A DNA stretch of 64,000 bases. Source: Lactococcus hircilactis. Its GTDB lineage: Bacteria > Bacillota > Bacilli > Lactobacillales > Streptococcaceae. Shown here in pieces: positions 44,496-54,210 of this stretch. Both the position numbers and the translations under genes were made by a program. The notes beneath the pieces were generated by a model that saw nothing but the letters and a program-made list of their open reading frames with translations, did not search any database and had not been told where the DNA came from. Within the stretch, counting starts at the first letter, position 1, and each line of letters opens with the position of its first letter. The DNA is taken from NCBI RefSeq assembly GCF_009601015.1, contig NZ_WITJ01000013.1:1-64000 (forward strand), in the 5' to 3' direction.

Positions 44496-44509
44496 TGTCA
44501 GTACTGACA
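44496..44509. repeat. Dispersed palindrome, copy 10
   Basis: Lies between pyrH and frr, with symmetry extended to AATTCTGTC...GACAGAAATT. A relative, TGTCAGCTCTGACA, is at 44455-44468. Confidence 0.9.
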
Positions 44510-44542
44510 GAAATTTTTTCCTGTGTTTTTTGTTAGATTGAT

Positions 44543-45259
44543 TTATTCAACGGTTGTTCCGATGTTTTCACCCAACACCACACGTTTGATATTGCCAAGT
44601 TCATTCATGTTGAAGACAACTAATGGGATGTGATTATCCATTGACATCGTTGACGCGGTACTATCCATGACGTGCAATCCTTTTGTAATCACGTCCATGT
44701 GGGTCAAGTTTTCAAATTTTACTGCGTTTTGATCAAGTTTTGGATCTGCATTATAGACACCGTCCACGCCATTTTTTGCCATCAAAATCACATCTGCATT
44801 GATTTCAGCAGCACGTAGCGCTGAGGTTGTGTCCGTTGAAAAATATGGTGATCCTGTTCCTCCTGCAAAAATCACGACACGTCCTTTTTCAAGATGACGC
44901 TCAGCACGACGACGAATGTATGGCTCAGCAACTGCAGGCATTGAAATGGCTGTCATCACTCGGGTATCCACCCCGAGATTTTCAAGCGCAGATTGGACAA
45001 AAAGACCATTTTGGATGGTTGCAAGCATCCCCATATAATCTGCTTGCGCACGCTCCATCCCGCCTTTTTCACCTGTGATGCCACGCCAGATATTCCCACC
45101 ACCACAGACGATTGCAATTTCAGCACCTAAATCATGAACTTCTTTGATTTCTTTTGCGACAACCTTTGCTGTTTCAGGGTCAAATCCAAAGCCTTTTTCA
45201 CCAGCAAGTGCTTCGCCAGATAATTTTAAAAGTACACGTTTATATTTAATTTCAGCCAT
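44543..45259 (-). CDS. pyrH: UMP kinase
   Basis: The 238-residue amino-acid-kinase-fold enzyme phosphorylates UMP to UDP. It shows [61 protein letters not shown] and [19 protein letters not shown] precedes ATG 45259. It is upstream of frr as in nearly all Firmicutes. Confidence 0.97.
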   Translation of the reverse strand: MAEIKYKRVLLKLSGEALAGEKGFGFDPETAKVVAKEIKEVHDLGAEIAIVCGGGNIWRGITGEKGGMERAQADYMGMLATIQNGLFVQSALENLGVDTRVMTAISMPAVAEPYIRRRAERHLEKGRVVIFAGGTGSPYFSTDTTSALRAAEINADVILMAKNGVDGVYNADPKLDQNAVKFENLTHMDVITKGLHVMDSTASTMSMDNHIPLVVFNMNELGNIKRVVLGENIGTTVE

Positions 45260-45431
45260 GAGTCCTCCGAGAGGATAAAATCAAGCATTTCTACTTTTTT
45301 CTATCCTTGTTTTACTTGTCATATTTTTCAAAAAAATTGTTTTCTTAAAATAAATATGGATTCGACTTGTCAGTAGTCACACAACACGCCATTTTATTTA
45401 TTTCTTCTATTTTATCATAAAATATTCATTA

Positions 45432-45456
45432 AAAAAAGGCTCAATGCCTTTTTGTT
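45432..45456 (-). terminator. Terminator of the two-gene hypothetical operon
   Basis: AAAAAGGC-tcaat-GCCTTTTT, read leftward. Confidence 0.7.
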
Positions 45457-45457
45457 T

Positions 45458-45673
45458 TTAATGATGGATGAGTGCAATGAGTGCAAACCCTACAATCACC
45501 ACTCCTAAAATAATGAAAACGACTCCGAGCACTTTACTAATAAACCCATAAAATGGCACGGGCATCTTTGAATCCAAAAAGTTTTTTTCCAATGTTTGCT
45601 TTTGAAAAAGGAAAAATACGCCGCCCACACAAAAAGCAAGCCCGAATAAAATGAAGATTATTTTTTCAAGCAT
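45458..45673 (-). CDS. Small two-helix membrane protein
   Basis: The 71-residue protein has two membrane helices (about 3-24 and 47-68; KIIFILFGLAFCVGGVFFLF, KVLGVVFIILGVVIVGFALI) and a short loop. It overlaps the end of the 45666-46196 gene by 8 bp, so the two are co-expressed. No family is recognised. Confidence 0.65.
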   Translation of the reverse strand: MLEKIIFILFGLAFCVGGVFFLFQKQTLEKNFLDSKMPVPFYGFISKVLGVVFIILGVVIVGFALIALIHH

Positions 45674-46196
45674 CCCCTGCCTCCTTTAAAATGCGATACT
45701 GTTTGTTAAAATCTTTTTCAGGAACAATTCTAAAATTTCCATTTGCCATGACCAGATAGGCACCGGCACTTCCTATGCCGGATCCAAGATAAAAACCAGG
45801 TGCTTTTAAGAACACTTCAGAAAATTCCGAAATTTCGTCCCAAAAAACCCACTTTTTATCCAGCGCTTCTTTTACCCACCCAATTGGTTCTTCGTTGGGG
45901 CAAATTTTCCAAGCATCACAGATATCAAATCCATTTTTCACTTTTAGGAGTTTGGCATCGCCCGTTTTCGTCATGCTCATGACTTTTGCTTGCGCAGCTG
46001 TAAGCAGCTTCAACTTTTGAAGTGCTGTTTTTTCATCCAAAACTTCGATTTTTCCGTCTTTGTGTTTGACAATAACGTCGTTTTTTTGCATTTGTATACC
46101 GGTTTCAAGTGCTGTTTTTACCCATTCGCTAGGTTTAGGATCTGCTTTTGTAAAATGCCAGATCTCAACACGTTCGCCATCAAGACTTGCATGCAT
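45666..46196 (-). CDS. Hypothetical soluble protein
   Basis: The 176-residue protein starts MHASLDGERVEIWHFTKADPK. Two similar segments, PSEWVKTALETGIQMQKND (27-45) and EPIGWVKEALDKKWVFWDE (102-120), suggest an internal duplication with WVK.AL helices, each preceded by a hydrophilic strand region. No signal peptide or catalytic motif is visible. It forms a two-gene operon with the small membrane protein. Function unknown. Confidence 0.65.
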   Translation of the reverse strand: MHASLDGERVEIWHFTKADPKPSEWVKTALETGIQMQKNDVIVKHKDGKIEVLDEKTALQKLKLLTAAQAKVMSMTKTGDAKLLKVKNGFDICDAWKICPNEEPIGWVKEALDKKWVFWDEISEFSEVFLKAPGFYLGSGIGSAGAYLVMANGNFRIVPEKDFNKQYRILKEAGDA

Positions 46197-46278
46197 AGAA
46201 TCACCTCGATTTCTTTATTGATTCTATTATACATCTGATTTTTCTTTTTTCTTAATTTTTTTCAAGCTTGAAACAGAA

Positions 46279-47484
46279 TTAAAGAAAAGCTGTCTTTTTT
46301 TTGAATTTTTCAACGTCTCGTGCGATGATGACTTCTTCGTCTGTTGGGATCACAAGCACTTTCACACGAGATGTTGGCGTTGAAATTTCGCCAACCACGC
46401 CGCGAACATTACGTTCTGGTAAAATTTCCATTCCAAACCAAGAAAGTCCATTGACCACATCCTCACGAACTTTTCGATCATTTTCACCAATTCCTGCTGT
46501 GAAAATCAGTCCGTCAGCACCATTGAGGACGCCAAAATATTGAGCAATGTATTTTTTGAGACGATCAACAAACATCTCATACGCTAAAATCGCATTTTTA
46601 TCACCTTGATCTCTTGCGATTTCCAAATCCCGCATGTCACTTGAAACCTCGGAAACACCTTTGATGCCTGACTGATGATTAAATAAATCAATCACATCTT
46701 GTGCGGTTTTGAGTTCTGGATCATTTTCAATTAAAAATGGGATGACAGACGGATCCATCTCACCTGATCTTGTCCCCATCATCACTCCACCCAACGGTGT
46801 GAATCCCATGGAGGTGTCAATGGATTTTCCACCGTCGATGGCGGATATTGATGCCCCATTGCCGATGTGAGCCGTGATCAATTTGAGTGATTCTAGTGGC
46901 TTATCAAAATACTGTGCCGCTTCTCTTGAAACATACATGTGTGATGTCCCATGTGCGCCGTATTTTCTCACTGAAAATTCATTGTAATATTTATTTGGGA
47001 TCGGATAGCGATAAGCAGCTTGTGGCATGGTCGTGTGAAAAGCAGTGTCAAATACCGCAACAGAAACGGCATCAGGTAAGAGTTTCAAAAAAGCTTCAAT
47101 ACCTGCTGCGTTGGCTGGATTATGAAGGGGCGCGAGATTGGAGATTGCTTTGATTTCTTCAAGGACTGTTTGGGTCACTAAGACGGATTCTTTAAAGCGT
47201 TCACCACCTGCAACGACACGATGACCGACACCTGTGATTTCACGAAATTCTTTAATCAAATGGAAATGAATCAATTCGTCCATCAAAAGTAGTACTGCTT
47301 GGCGATGATCAATAATATCAATTTCTCGTGTGTGTGCTTCCCCATCAAATTTGACTGTTGACATGGAGCGCTCAAGTCCAATCCGTTCAAAAATTCCTTT
47401 TGCAATGACTTTTTCTTCTGGCATTTCATAAAGTTGCCACTTCAAAGAGGATGATCCTGAGTTGATTGCGAGTGTTTTTTCCAT
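46279..47484 (-). CDS. ackA2: Acetate kinase, paralogue 2
   Basis: The 401-residue enzyme makes ATP and acetate from acetyl phosphate. Signatures are [63 protein letters not shown] and [15 protein letters not shown]. It lies 211 bp downstream of a second complete copy, with two palindrome copies between. Tandem ackA genes are characteristic of Lactococcus; the enzymes may differ in regulation and kinetics. Confidence 0.95.
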   Translation of the reverse strand: MEKTLAINSGSSSLKWQLYEMPEEKVIAKGIFERIGLERSMSTVKFDGEAHTREIDIIDHRQAVLLLMDELIHFHLIKEFREITGVGHRVVAGGERFKESVLVTQTVLEEIKAISNLAPLHNPANAAGIEAFLKLLPDAVSVAVFDTAFHTTMPQAAYRYPIPNKYYNEFSVRKYGAHGTSHMYVSREAAQYFDKPLESLKLITAHIGNGASISAIDGGKSIDTSMGFTPLGGVMMGTRSGEMDPSVIPFLIENDPELKTAQDVIDLFNHQSGIKGVSEVSSDMRDLEIARDQGDKNAILAYEMFVDRLKKYIAQYFGVLNGADGLIFTAGIGENDRKVREDVVNGLSWFGMEILPERNVRGVVGEISTPTSRVKVLVIPTDEEVIIARDVEKFKKKTAFL

Positions 47485-47578
47485 GTTATTCTCCTTTATG
47501 TATGCGTTTTATTTCTAAAGTATAACATATTTTAAGAAAAATTTTCTGTTTGGCTGATTTTGTATCGTTTAAAATTTC

Positions 47579-47592
47579 TGTCAGTACTGACA
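47579..47592. repeat. Dispersed palindrome, copy 11
   Basis: Between the two ackA genes; flanks extend symmetry to TTTCTGTC...GACAGAAA. Confidence 0.9.
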
Positions 47593-47662
47593 GAAAAAAA
47601 CACTCACGGTTTTCGTTCAACTCGCAAGTGTTTTTATTTTTCATTTATTTCAGATCACCTAC

Positions 47663-47676
47663 TGTCAGTACTGACA
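47663..47676. repeat. Dispersed palindrome, copy 12
   Basis: 20 bp downstream of the ackA1 stop and 70 bp from copy 11. Confidence 0.9.
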
Positions 47677-47695
47677 ACAGAGTGTTTAAACGCAT

Positions 47696-48886
47696 TTATT
47701 TTTTTAACGCTTCCACGTCACGTGCGATAACGAGTTCTTCGTCTGTTGGGATGACAAAGACTTTTACACGTGAGTTTTGTGTTGAAATTTCGATTGCACC
47801 AGGTGTGTTATTTTTTTCTTGATCTAATTCAATGCCAAACCAAGATAATCCCTCAAGTACACCTGCACGCATGTACTCTGCATTTTCACCAATTCCTGCT
47901 GTAAATACAATGGCGTCTGCACCGTTCATCACAGCTAAGTATTGACCAATGTATTTTTTGATTCGATCACAATACATTTCAAAAGCAAGAATGGCTTTTT
48001 TATTGCCGTTAGCTCTGCCATCACGAATGTCGCGCATGTCTGATGAAATTTCAGAAATTCCTGTTAATCCAGATTTTTGATTCATCATATCCACTACATC
48101 TTGCGCAGTTTTGAGCGTTGGATCATTGGCCATCAAGTAAGGAAAAACAGAAGGATCAAGTTCGCCTGAACGTGTCCCCATCATAATTCCACCAAGTGGT
48201 GTGAATCCCATCGATGTATCAATAGATTTTCCACCTGCAACGGCTGTGATTGACGCTCCGTTTCCGATATGACACGTGATGATTTTAGTGGCTTCAAGGG
48301 GTTTTCCAAGTAATTTTGCCGCTTCTTGTGAGACATACATGTGTGAGGTCCCGTGTGCGCCATATTTGCGGACTTGGAACTCATCATAGTATTTATTAGG
48401 CAAAGGATAACGGAATGCTTTTTCTGGCATGGTCGTGTGAAATGCAGTGTCAAAAACTGCAACAGCAGTCGCATCTGGTAATAATTTCATAAACGCTTCG
48501 ATGCCTTGTGCATTCGCTGGGTTATGAAGAGGAGCAAGATTTGATAACGCTTTAATTTCTTCCAATACTTCTGGTGTGATCAAAGTGGATGTTTTGAACA
48601 ATTCTCCACCTGCTACCACCCGATGACCAACACCTGTGATTTCTGTCAGATCTGACAAGATATGTAAGCGTTTGAAATCTTCAAGCAAGCGCTCGACTGC
48701 TTCAACATGATTAGGGACATCAAAGATTTGTTCTTCTTTTTTTCCATCAAACTTCACTGTGACAATGGAATCTTTCAATCCGATCCGTTCAAACATTCCT
48801 TTTGCGATCACTTTTTCTTCTGGCATTTCATAAAGTTGCCATTTTAATGAGGATGAACCCGCATTAACTGAGAGTGTTTTAGACAT
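47696..48886 (-). CDS. ackA1: Acetate kinase, paralogue 1
   Basis: This 396-residue protein has the same signatures as its neighbour ([55 protein letters not shown]). By eye the two copies are similar along their whole length but differ most after residue 330. It is the copy nearer ytxK, as in B. subtilis and streptococci, where ytxK-ackA follows the comG genes. The comG genes are not in this window. A cre-like site overlaps its promoter. AAGGAAGTAG precedes ATG 48886. Confidence 0.95.
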   Translation of the reverse strand: MSKTLSVNAGSSSLKWQLYEMPEEKVIAKGMFERIGLKDSIVTVKFDGKKEEQIFDVPNHVEAVERLLEDFKRLHILSDLTEITGVGHRVVAGGELFKTSTLITPEVLEEIKALSNLAPLHNPANAQGIEAFMKLLPDATAVAVFDTAFHTTMPEKAFRYPLPNKYYDEFQVRKYGAHGTSHMYVSQEAAKLLGKPLEATKIITCHIGNGASITAVAGGKSIDTSMGFTPLGGIMMGTRSGELDPSVFPYLMANDPTLKTAQDVVDMMNQKSGLTGISEISSDMRDIRDGRANGNKKAILAFEMYCDRIKKYIGQYLAVMNGADAIVFTAGIGENAEYMRAGVLEGLSWFGIELDQEKNNTPGAIEISTQNSRVKVFVIPTDEELVIARDVEALKK

Positions 48887-48922
48887 TTCTACTTCCTTCT
48901 ATTTTACAATTTATACCTTTTC

Positions 48923-48956
48923 ATTATATCACACTCTGGAAATGTTAGCGGTTTTA
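48923..48956 (-). promoter_or_regulatory. ackA1 promoter with cre-like site
   Basis: Minus-strand extended -10 TGATATAAT (complement of 48923-48931). TAAAACCGCTAACA (complement of 48943-48956) matches the CcpA consensus WGWAARCGYTWWMA at 12 of 14 positions and covers the -35 region. Confidence 0.55.
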
Positions 48957-48992
48957 AAATGAAAAACACCCCTATTTTCGCACTTTTTGCAC

Positions 48993-49946
48993 TTACGCGT
49001 CAAAATGTGATTGAAAAGCGGTCATGAGTGCGTGAATGTCTTTTTGATCATTGAGATTTTCAAGCGGGTACACAAATGTTGCGCGTGTACTTTTTGATTT
49101 TTTAAACACATAAATGCTTTTTGCTGCCTGTTTAAATAGCTGCTCAGGAAGTGTAATCACAGCGGCAAGATGCGCCTGTTCAACCATCCAATTTTTGAGC
49201 GTTTCAGCTTGTACACTTGTCAAAAGATCCGCAGGAGCCAAAAACACTGCAAAACCACTCTCTTTTAGATATTTCATCGCTTGTTCAATCATCAAATGAT
49301 GGGCGAACGTGTGTCCTTGTTTTTGACCAACAAAAAAAGTCTGTGCAAGCGCATCATCTGGATAAAATCCAATCGGTAAATCAGAAATCACCACATCCAC
49401 TGGAGCTAACAATTGACTTTGAACCCCATCAACTTGCATAAATGTCGCTTGTAATCCGATGATTTCTGACATTGAAGCTGCTAGATCTAGTAATAAATCA
49501 TCGACTTCAAAGCCCACATATTCTATATTTTTTGTCGTATTTACAAGTAAAAATTCAGCAAGATTCCCTAAACCAGAGCCCATTTCCAACACACGAATGT
49601 CTTTTTTAGGATGCAACGTTTCAATGATAAAGTGAAACAACGCGCCAATTGAATCTGGTGTGAACGCATGATTGGGCTGCATTGGAGCGACTTGAGCTCC
49701 TTTTAGCAAAACAAATTGAAACAGTTTTTGCCACTCTTTTTTGGTCAAATGAAGCTGTGAGAGCTTCTGATTTGATGCTGTCAGTACTGACAGCGCCACA
49801 TCTGTCGGTTTATCAAGCTTTGCTTGCAAAAATGCCGCATTTTGCTCGACGAACGCATCATAAAAATCTGTGTTTTGCTCGCGCGCGATGGATTTGATAT
49901 TTTCTATCATCAGCAAAAAACCTTGCTCAATTTTTTCCATGTCCAT
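48993..49946 (-). CDS. ytxK: YtxK-type class I methyltransferase-like protein
   Basis: The 317-residue protein has a helical N-terminus (about 1-90) and a Rossmann methyltransferase core with VLEMGSGLGNLAEFLL (SAM-binding) and DVVISDLPIGFYP, where adenine-N6 methylases have (N/D)PPY. FAVFLAPADLLTS follows. It resembles the YtxK proteins encoded after comG operons and before ackA. The target is unknown. It carries one in-frame dispersed palindrome (LSVLTAS). AAAAGGAG precedes ATG 49946. Confidence 0.85.
   Translation of the reverse strand: MDMEKIEQGFLLMIENIKSIAREQNTDFYDAFVEQNAAFLQAKLDKPTDVALSVLTASNQKLSQLHLTKKEWQKLFQFVLLKGAQVAPMQPNHAFTPDSIGALFHFIIETLHPKKDIRVLEMGSGLGNLAEFLLVNTTKNIEYVGFEVDDLLLDLAASMSEIIGLQATFMQVDGVQSQLLAPVDVVISDLPIGFYPDDALAQTFFVGQKQGHTFAHHLMIEQAMKYLKESGFAVFLAPADLLTSVQAETLKNWMVEQAHLAAVITLPEQLFKQAAKSIYVFKKSKSTRATFVYPLENLNDQKDIHALMTAFQSHFDA
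49779..49792. repeat. Dispersed palindrome, copy 13 (inside ytxK)
   Basis: In frame as Ser-Val-Leu-Thr, a different frame from the other genic copies. Symmetry reaches 18 bp (GCTGTC...GACAGC). Confidence 0.9.
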
Positions 49947-49995
49947 TCGTGTCTCCTTTTTTATCTTTAACTTTTTGATGAAAAACTCAAAAAGC

Positions 49996-50009
49996 TGTCA
50001 GTACTGACA
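49996..50009. repeat. Dispersed palindrome, copy 14
   Basis: Between ytxK and the DUF3165-like gene; same GC...GC flanks as copy 13, 217 bp away. Confidence 0.9.
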
Positions 50010-50053
50010 GCCTCACAACAGCTTGTTGGGGCTAATCTCCTGACAGCAATTTC

Positions 50054-50323
50054 TTATCTTCTTTTGTTTCTATTGCTTCGACGTCCTCTTTGATTCATCT
50101 GCCCGATTTCTCGCCAGGCCTTGATCATCAAGAAAAATCCACAAATAACAATCAAAATCTCAAGAACCAATCCCCGATTCATCACAGCTTGTGAAATCGC
50201 GACCGCCAAAACGAGCACAACAAGTGCAGCTAATGCAAAAATATCCAAGCTCCGTCTAATCTCTTTTGGCATCACAAATAAATACACCAATGCCATTATG
50301 ACCAAAAGAATAAAATATAACAC
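50054..50323 (-). CDS. DUF3165-like small membrane protein
   Basis: The start is GTG 50323 (VLYFILLVIMALVYLFVMPK), with GGAGGG six bases upstream, in preference to a GTG at 50347 with no such site. The 89-residue protein has three hydrophobic helices and a basic tail (RGRRSNRNKRR). Location right after typA fits the streptococcal DUF3165 family. Function unknown. Confidence 0.75.
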   Translation of the reverse strand: MLYFILLVIMALVYLFVMPKEIRRSLDIFALAALVVLVLAVAISQAVMNRGLVLEILIVICGFFLMIKAWREIGQMNQRGRRSNRNKRR

Positions 50324-50389
50324 GTTGCCCTCCGATTTTGCTTGCACGTTGTCGCATAAAACACGCGATCCCCGTTCATTTTTTCATTC

Positions 50390-50403
50390 TGTCAGTACTG
50401 ACA
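50390..50403. repeat. Dispersed palindrome, copy 15
   Basis: Between the DUF3165-like gene and typA; symmetry TTCTGTC...GACAGAA. Confidence 0.9.
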
Positions 50404-50447
50404 GAATATTTTTTGGTGTCCTTGATTTTCTGACTTAAATCGCTTGC

Positions 50448-52316
50448 TTAACCTTCAAGTTCCATTTCTGCTTGTTTGCGTTTTTTAGCTGCTTTTTCAC
50501 GCATTCCCTTGTTTAATTCTTGCTTACGCACGCGAATGGATTCAGGAGTGACTTCCATGTACTCATCATCATTCAAGAATTCAAGAGATTCTTCAAGTGT
50601 CATAATTTTAGCCGCTTTGATGACCACTGTTGAATCTTTATTTGATGAACGCACATTGGTTTGTTGTTTCATTCGCGTGATATTGACTGTAATGTCATTT
50701 TCGCGTGAATTTTGTCCCACGATCATTCCTTCATAAACTTCAGTCCCTGGCTCAATAAAGATCACACCACGTTCTTCTACATACATGATGGCATAGTGCG
50801 TAGCTGTTCCTGTATCTGCTGAAACCAGTGCGCCACGATTACGTCCTCCAATATTTACTCCCTTAATATAAGGTTTGTAGCAATCAAACGTATGATTCAT
50901 GATTCCATATCCACGTGTCATTGACATGAATTCTGTTGTAAACCCAAGCAATCCACGAGCAGGGACAAGAAAGACCAAACGGACTTGTCCCGCACCTTCA
51001 TTAATCATATCAAGCATTTCACCTTTACGTTCAGACAACGCTTGAATGATTGAGCCTTGATATTCTTCAGGTGTATCAATTTGAACACGTTCAAATGGTT
51101 CACACATCACACCATCGACTTCTTTAATGATGACTTCTGGACGAGAAACCTGGAGTTCGTATCCTTCACGACGCATTGTTTCAATTAAAATAGACAAATG
51201 CAATTCACCACGACCAGAAACGATCCACTTATCAGGAGAATCCGTATTTTCAACGCGAAGCGAAACATCCGTTTGTAATTCTTGATTCAAACGTTCTTCA
51301 ATCTTACGAGAAGTGACCCATTTTCCTTCACGTCCAGCAAAAGGTGAATTATTCACAAGAAAAGTCATCTTAAGTGTTGGTTCATCAATGTGCAAAAGAG
51401 GCAATGGTTCAACAGCATCAGATGGGGTCACTGTTTCACCAACAAAGATATCTTCCATCCCTGACATCGCAATCAAATCCCCAGCTTTAGCTTCTTGGAT
51501 TTCTTGACGCTCTAACCCAAAGAAACCAAACATTTTAGTCACACGGAAATTTTTAGTTGTGCCATCAAGTTTAGACAATGTGACACTGTCCCCAACCTTA
51601 ATTGTTCCACGAAAAACACGACCAATCCCAATACGACCGACAAATTCATTATAATCCAAAAGTGAAACTTGGAACTGCAAAGGCTCATCAGAATTATCAA
51701 CTGGCGCAGGAATGTGTTCCAAAATAGTATCAAAAACATTACTCATTGTGTGTTCTTGATCCGCTGGATCGTCTGACATTGAAGATGTTCCATTCAAAGC
51801 TGATGCATAAACAACGGGGAATTCCAATTGATCCTCATCTGCACCAAGTTCAATAAACAAATCCAAAACTTCATCAACCACTTCTTGAGGACGAGCAGAA
51901 GGTTTATCAATTTTATTGACAACGACGATAGGCGTCAAATGTTGTGCCAAAGCCTTTTTCAAAACAAAACGCGTTTGAGGCATGGTTCCTTCATAAGCAT
52001 CAACCACCAAAACAACCCCGTCAACCATCTTCATGATCCGTTCCACTTCACCACCAAAATCCGCGTGACCTGGTGTGTCCAAGATGTTAATGCGATGACC
52101 ATCATATTCAACAGCAGTATTTTTAGCAAGGATAGTAATCCCACGTTCTTGTTCAAGCGCATTTGAATCCATTGCACGTTCTTGCAATTGTGTCCGTGCG
52201 TTCAATGTGTGAGATTGTTTCAAGAGTTCGTCAACCAACGTCGTTTTACCATGGTCGACGTGGGCAATAATAGCGACGTTTCTTATATCTTCGCGTAATT
52301 TAGTCAATTTTATCAT
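50448..52316 (-). CDS. typA: Ribosome-associated GTPase TypA/BipA
   Basis: The 622-residue translational GTPase has G1 AHVDHGKTT, G2 RGITI, G3 DTPGHADFGGEV and G4 NKID, then EF-G-like domains and the TypA-specific C-terminus (RGALVSADTGTATHYAIMYV). It helps ribosome assembly at low temperature and under stress. The ATG at 52316 has AATAGG only two bases upstream; a TTG at 52307 (MTKLREDIRN), the usual family N-terminus, is better spaced and may be the true start. Confidence 0.95.
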   Translation of the reverse strand: MIKLTKLREDIRNVAIIAHVDHGKTTLVDELLKQSHTLNARTQLQERAMDSNALEQERGITILAKNTAVEYDGHRINILDTPGHADFGGEVERIMKMVDGVVLVVDAYEGTMPQTRFVLKKALAQHLTPIVVVNKIDKPSARPQEVVDEVLDLFIELGADEDQLEFPVVYASALNGTSSMSDDPADQEHTMSNVFDTILEHIPAPVDNSDEPLQFQVSLLDYNEFVGRIGIGRVFRGTIKVGDSVTLSKLDGTTKNFRVTKMFGFFGLERQEIQEAKAGDLIAMSGMEDIFVGETVTPSDAVEPLPLLHIDEPTLKMTFLVNNSPFAGREGKWVTSRKIEERLNQELQTDVSLRVENTDSPDKWIVSGRGELHLSILIETMRREGYELQVSRPEVIIKEVDGVMCEPFERVQIDTPEEYQGSIIQALSERKGEMLDMINEGAGQVRLVFLVPARGLLGFTTEFMSMTRGYGIMNHTFDCYKPYIKGVNIGGRNRGALVSADTGTATHYAIMYVEERGVIFIEPGTEVYEGMIVGQNSRENDITVNITRMKQQTNVRSSNKDSTVVIKAAKIMTLEESLEFLNDDEYMEVTPESIRVRKQELNKGMREKAAKKRKQAEMELEG

Positions 52317-52514
52317 ACCTATTCTTTCAATATATCAGACTTATTATAACACACTTTTACCAAACGTGTAAATGTATGTGTTTACACGACTAAATAAAGT
52401 TTTTTTCTCTGCTTTTCTTCATTTTTCAATGAAAAAATGCGACTTTTTTTTATAAATCCTCCTCAAAACCTTCCCTCACTTGATTACCGCTTTCAAATAA
52501 GGTAAAATATAGTA

Positions 52515-52718
52515 ATGAAAACTCTTTACGATGTGCAAGAATGGTTCAAAAAGTTTGGTTATATTAACCTCTCCCCCAACCGTTTAGATGCGATTTATTT
52601 TATGCAACAAGAGCTTAAAAATCTCGTTGCTTCTGGAATCATTGAAAAAAATAATCACGACTACCTTAAAGCGCGCTTGATTTTGCAGCGTGAGGAGCGT
52701 TTTGAAAATGAAAAATGA
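52515..52718 (+). CDS. yqgQ: YqgQ-family protein (DUF910)
   Basis: The 67-residue protein begins MKTLYDVQEWFKKFGYI and contains NRLDAIYFMQQELKNL and YLKARLILQREER, the DUF910 pattern. It stands directly before glcK with 13 bp between, as in B. subtilis and streptococci. Function is unknown; a helical nucleic-acid-binding fold has been proposed for the family. Confidence 0.88.
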   Translation: MKTLYDVQEWFKKFGYINLSPNRLDAIYFMQQELKNLVASGIIEKNNHDYLKARLILQREERFENEK

Positions 52719-52731
52719 GGAGATCTCTCAA

Positions 52732-53706
52732 ATGGCAAACAAAATCATCGGAATTGACCTTGGCGGCACTTCAATCAAATTTGGCATTTTAACTTTAGAT
52801 GGAAAAGTCCAAGACAAATGGTCCATTCCTACCAATATCCTTGAAGACGGAAAACACATCGTCCCTGACATCATCGCATCCATCCACCATCGCTTGGATT
52901 TATACCAACTTGACAAATCTGAATTTGTTGGGATAGGTATGGGAACTCCTGGTACGGTTGATATTGAAAAAGGAACCGTCAGAGCTGCATTTAATCTCAA
53001 TTGGGAAAACACACAAGAAGTTGGTCCTGTGATTTCCAAAGCAATCGGATTACCTTTTGTTCTTGATAATGACGCAAATGTTGCTGCATTAGGAGAAGCT
53101 TGGGTCGGTGCAGGAGAAAATAATCCAGATGTTGTTTTCATTACTCTAGGTACTGGTGTTGGCGGTGGTATTATTTCTGCTGGTGCTCTTGTTCATGGTG
53201 TTGCTGGCGCGGCTGGTGAGATTGGACACATTTGTGTGGAACCCGACGATGGTTTTGCTTGTACCTGTGGAAATTTTGGCTGTTTAGAGACATTAACTTC
53301 AGCAACAGGAATTGTCCGCTTAGCAAACAAGTTCGCAGAAGAATATGAGGGAGACTCCAAAATTAAAGCTGCAATTGATAATGGTGAACTTGTGACATCA
53401 AAAGATATTTTTGTTGCGGCACAAGAAGACAGTGATGCTTTTGCACTCCGTGTCGTTGATCGTTTTGCATACTATCTTGGATTTGCTTGTGCCAATCTTG
53501 GGTCAACATTAAATCCAGATTCTATTGTTATTGGTGGCGGTGTTTCTGCTGCTGGAGAATTTTTACGCGAAAAAGTGGACGCTTACTTCAAAAAATACGC
53601 CTTCTCAACGGTTCGTAACACCACAAAAATTAAACTTGCTGTCCTTGGAAATGATGCAGGAATCATTGGTGCTGCAAGCCTTGCTTTAAAAATAAAAGGA
53701 GAATAA
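52732..53706 (+). CDS. glcK: Glucokinase, ROK family
   Basis: The start is ATG 52732 (MANKIIGIDLGGTSIKFGIL) after AGGAG. The 324-residue enzyme phosphorylates glucose with ATP. It has the phosphate-binding DLGGTS motif, catalytic DNDANVAALGE, GTGVGGGII, the ROK zinc motif CTCGNFGCLE and GGGVSAAGE. It is the second gene of yqgQ-glcK-rhodanese. Confidence 0.96.
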   Translation: MANKIIGIDLGGTSIKFGILTLDGKVQDKWSIPTNILEDGKHIVPDIIASIHHRLDLYQLDKSEFVGIGMGTPGTVDIEKGTVRAAFNLNWENTQEVGPVISKAIGLPFVLDNDANVAALGEAWVGAGENNPDVVFITLGTGVGGGIISAGALVHGVAGAAGEIGHICVEPDDGFACTCGNFGCLETLTSATGIVRLANKFAEEYEGDSKIKAAIDNGELVTSKDIFVAAQEDSDAFALRVVDRFAYYLGFACANLGSTLNPDSIVIGGGVSAAGEFLREKVDAYFKKYAFSTVRNTTKIKLAVLGNDAGIIGAASLALKIKGE

Positions 53707-53711
53707 AATAA

Positions 53712-54098
53712 ATGCTTTGGTTAATTATTGATGTTGTTTTAGTTATTGCCATCATTATGATGCTTTTTTACCCCAGATGGAATCTTCGGCGCAATGCAAA
53801 AGTTGTAGAAAACGAAGAATTCAACCGTTTAATGATGACTTCTCAGATTTTAGATATTCGTGAAGCAAATCAATATCGTGTCAAACATATTTTAGGTGCG
53901 CGTAATATCGCAGCCGCTCAAATTGATTCAAGTTTAAATGCAATCAGCACACATAAACCTGTCTTGATCTATGAAAATGCAAAACCCATTGCAGCAGCAA
54001 AAGTTGCAAAAAAGCTTAAAAAAGCGGGTGTTCCTGAGATTTATATTTTGAAAAACGGATTAAATGGATGGGACGGAAAAGTCAAAGAAGGCGCATAA
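53712..54098 (+). CDS. Membrane-anchored rhodanese-like protein lacking the active-site Cys
   Basis: The 128-residue protein has an N-terminal membrane helix (about 2-21) and a rhodanese domain (LDIREANQYRVKHILGARNI, NGLNGWDGKV). The active-site loop reads LIYENAKPIAAA, with Glu where the catalytic Cys is expected, so sulphurtransferase activity is unlikely. The gene follows glcK by 5 bp, so it belongs to that operon. It may have a binding or regulatory role. Confidence 0.85.
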   Translation: MLWLIIDVVLVIAIIMMLFYPRWNLRRNAKVVENEEFNRLMMTSQILDIREANQYRVKHILGARNIAAAQIDSSLNAISTHKPVLIYENAKPIAAAKVAKKLKKAGVPEIYILKNGLNGWDGKVKEGA

Positions 54099-54128
54099 TC
54101 GATTTTTTCAAATTTCCACTAAAAAATT

Positions 54129-54165
54129 AAAAACGAGGGTCATTTGATATGATCCTCGTTTTTTT
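54129..54165 (+). terminator. Terminator of the yqgQ-glcK operon
   Basis: ACGAGGGTCAT-ttgat-ATGATCCTCGT followed by T7. Confidence 0.9.
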
Positions 54166-54210
54166 GCCTCTTACAGCACAATTTTCTCTGATTTCAGATA
54201 AAAATAATTT

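Noticed and set aside
45370-45386. TGTCAGTAGTCACA upstream of pyrH
   Set aside because: Resembles the dispersed palindrome but is broken in the second arm; could be a decayed copy, but this is not provable.
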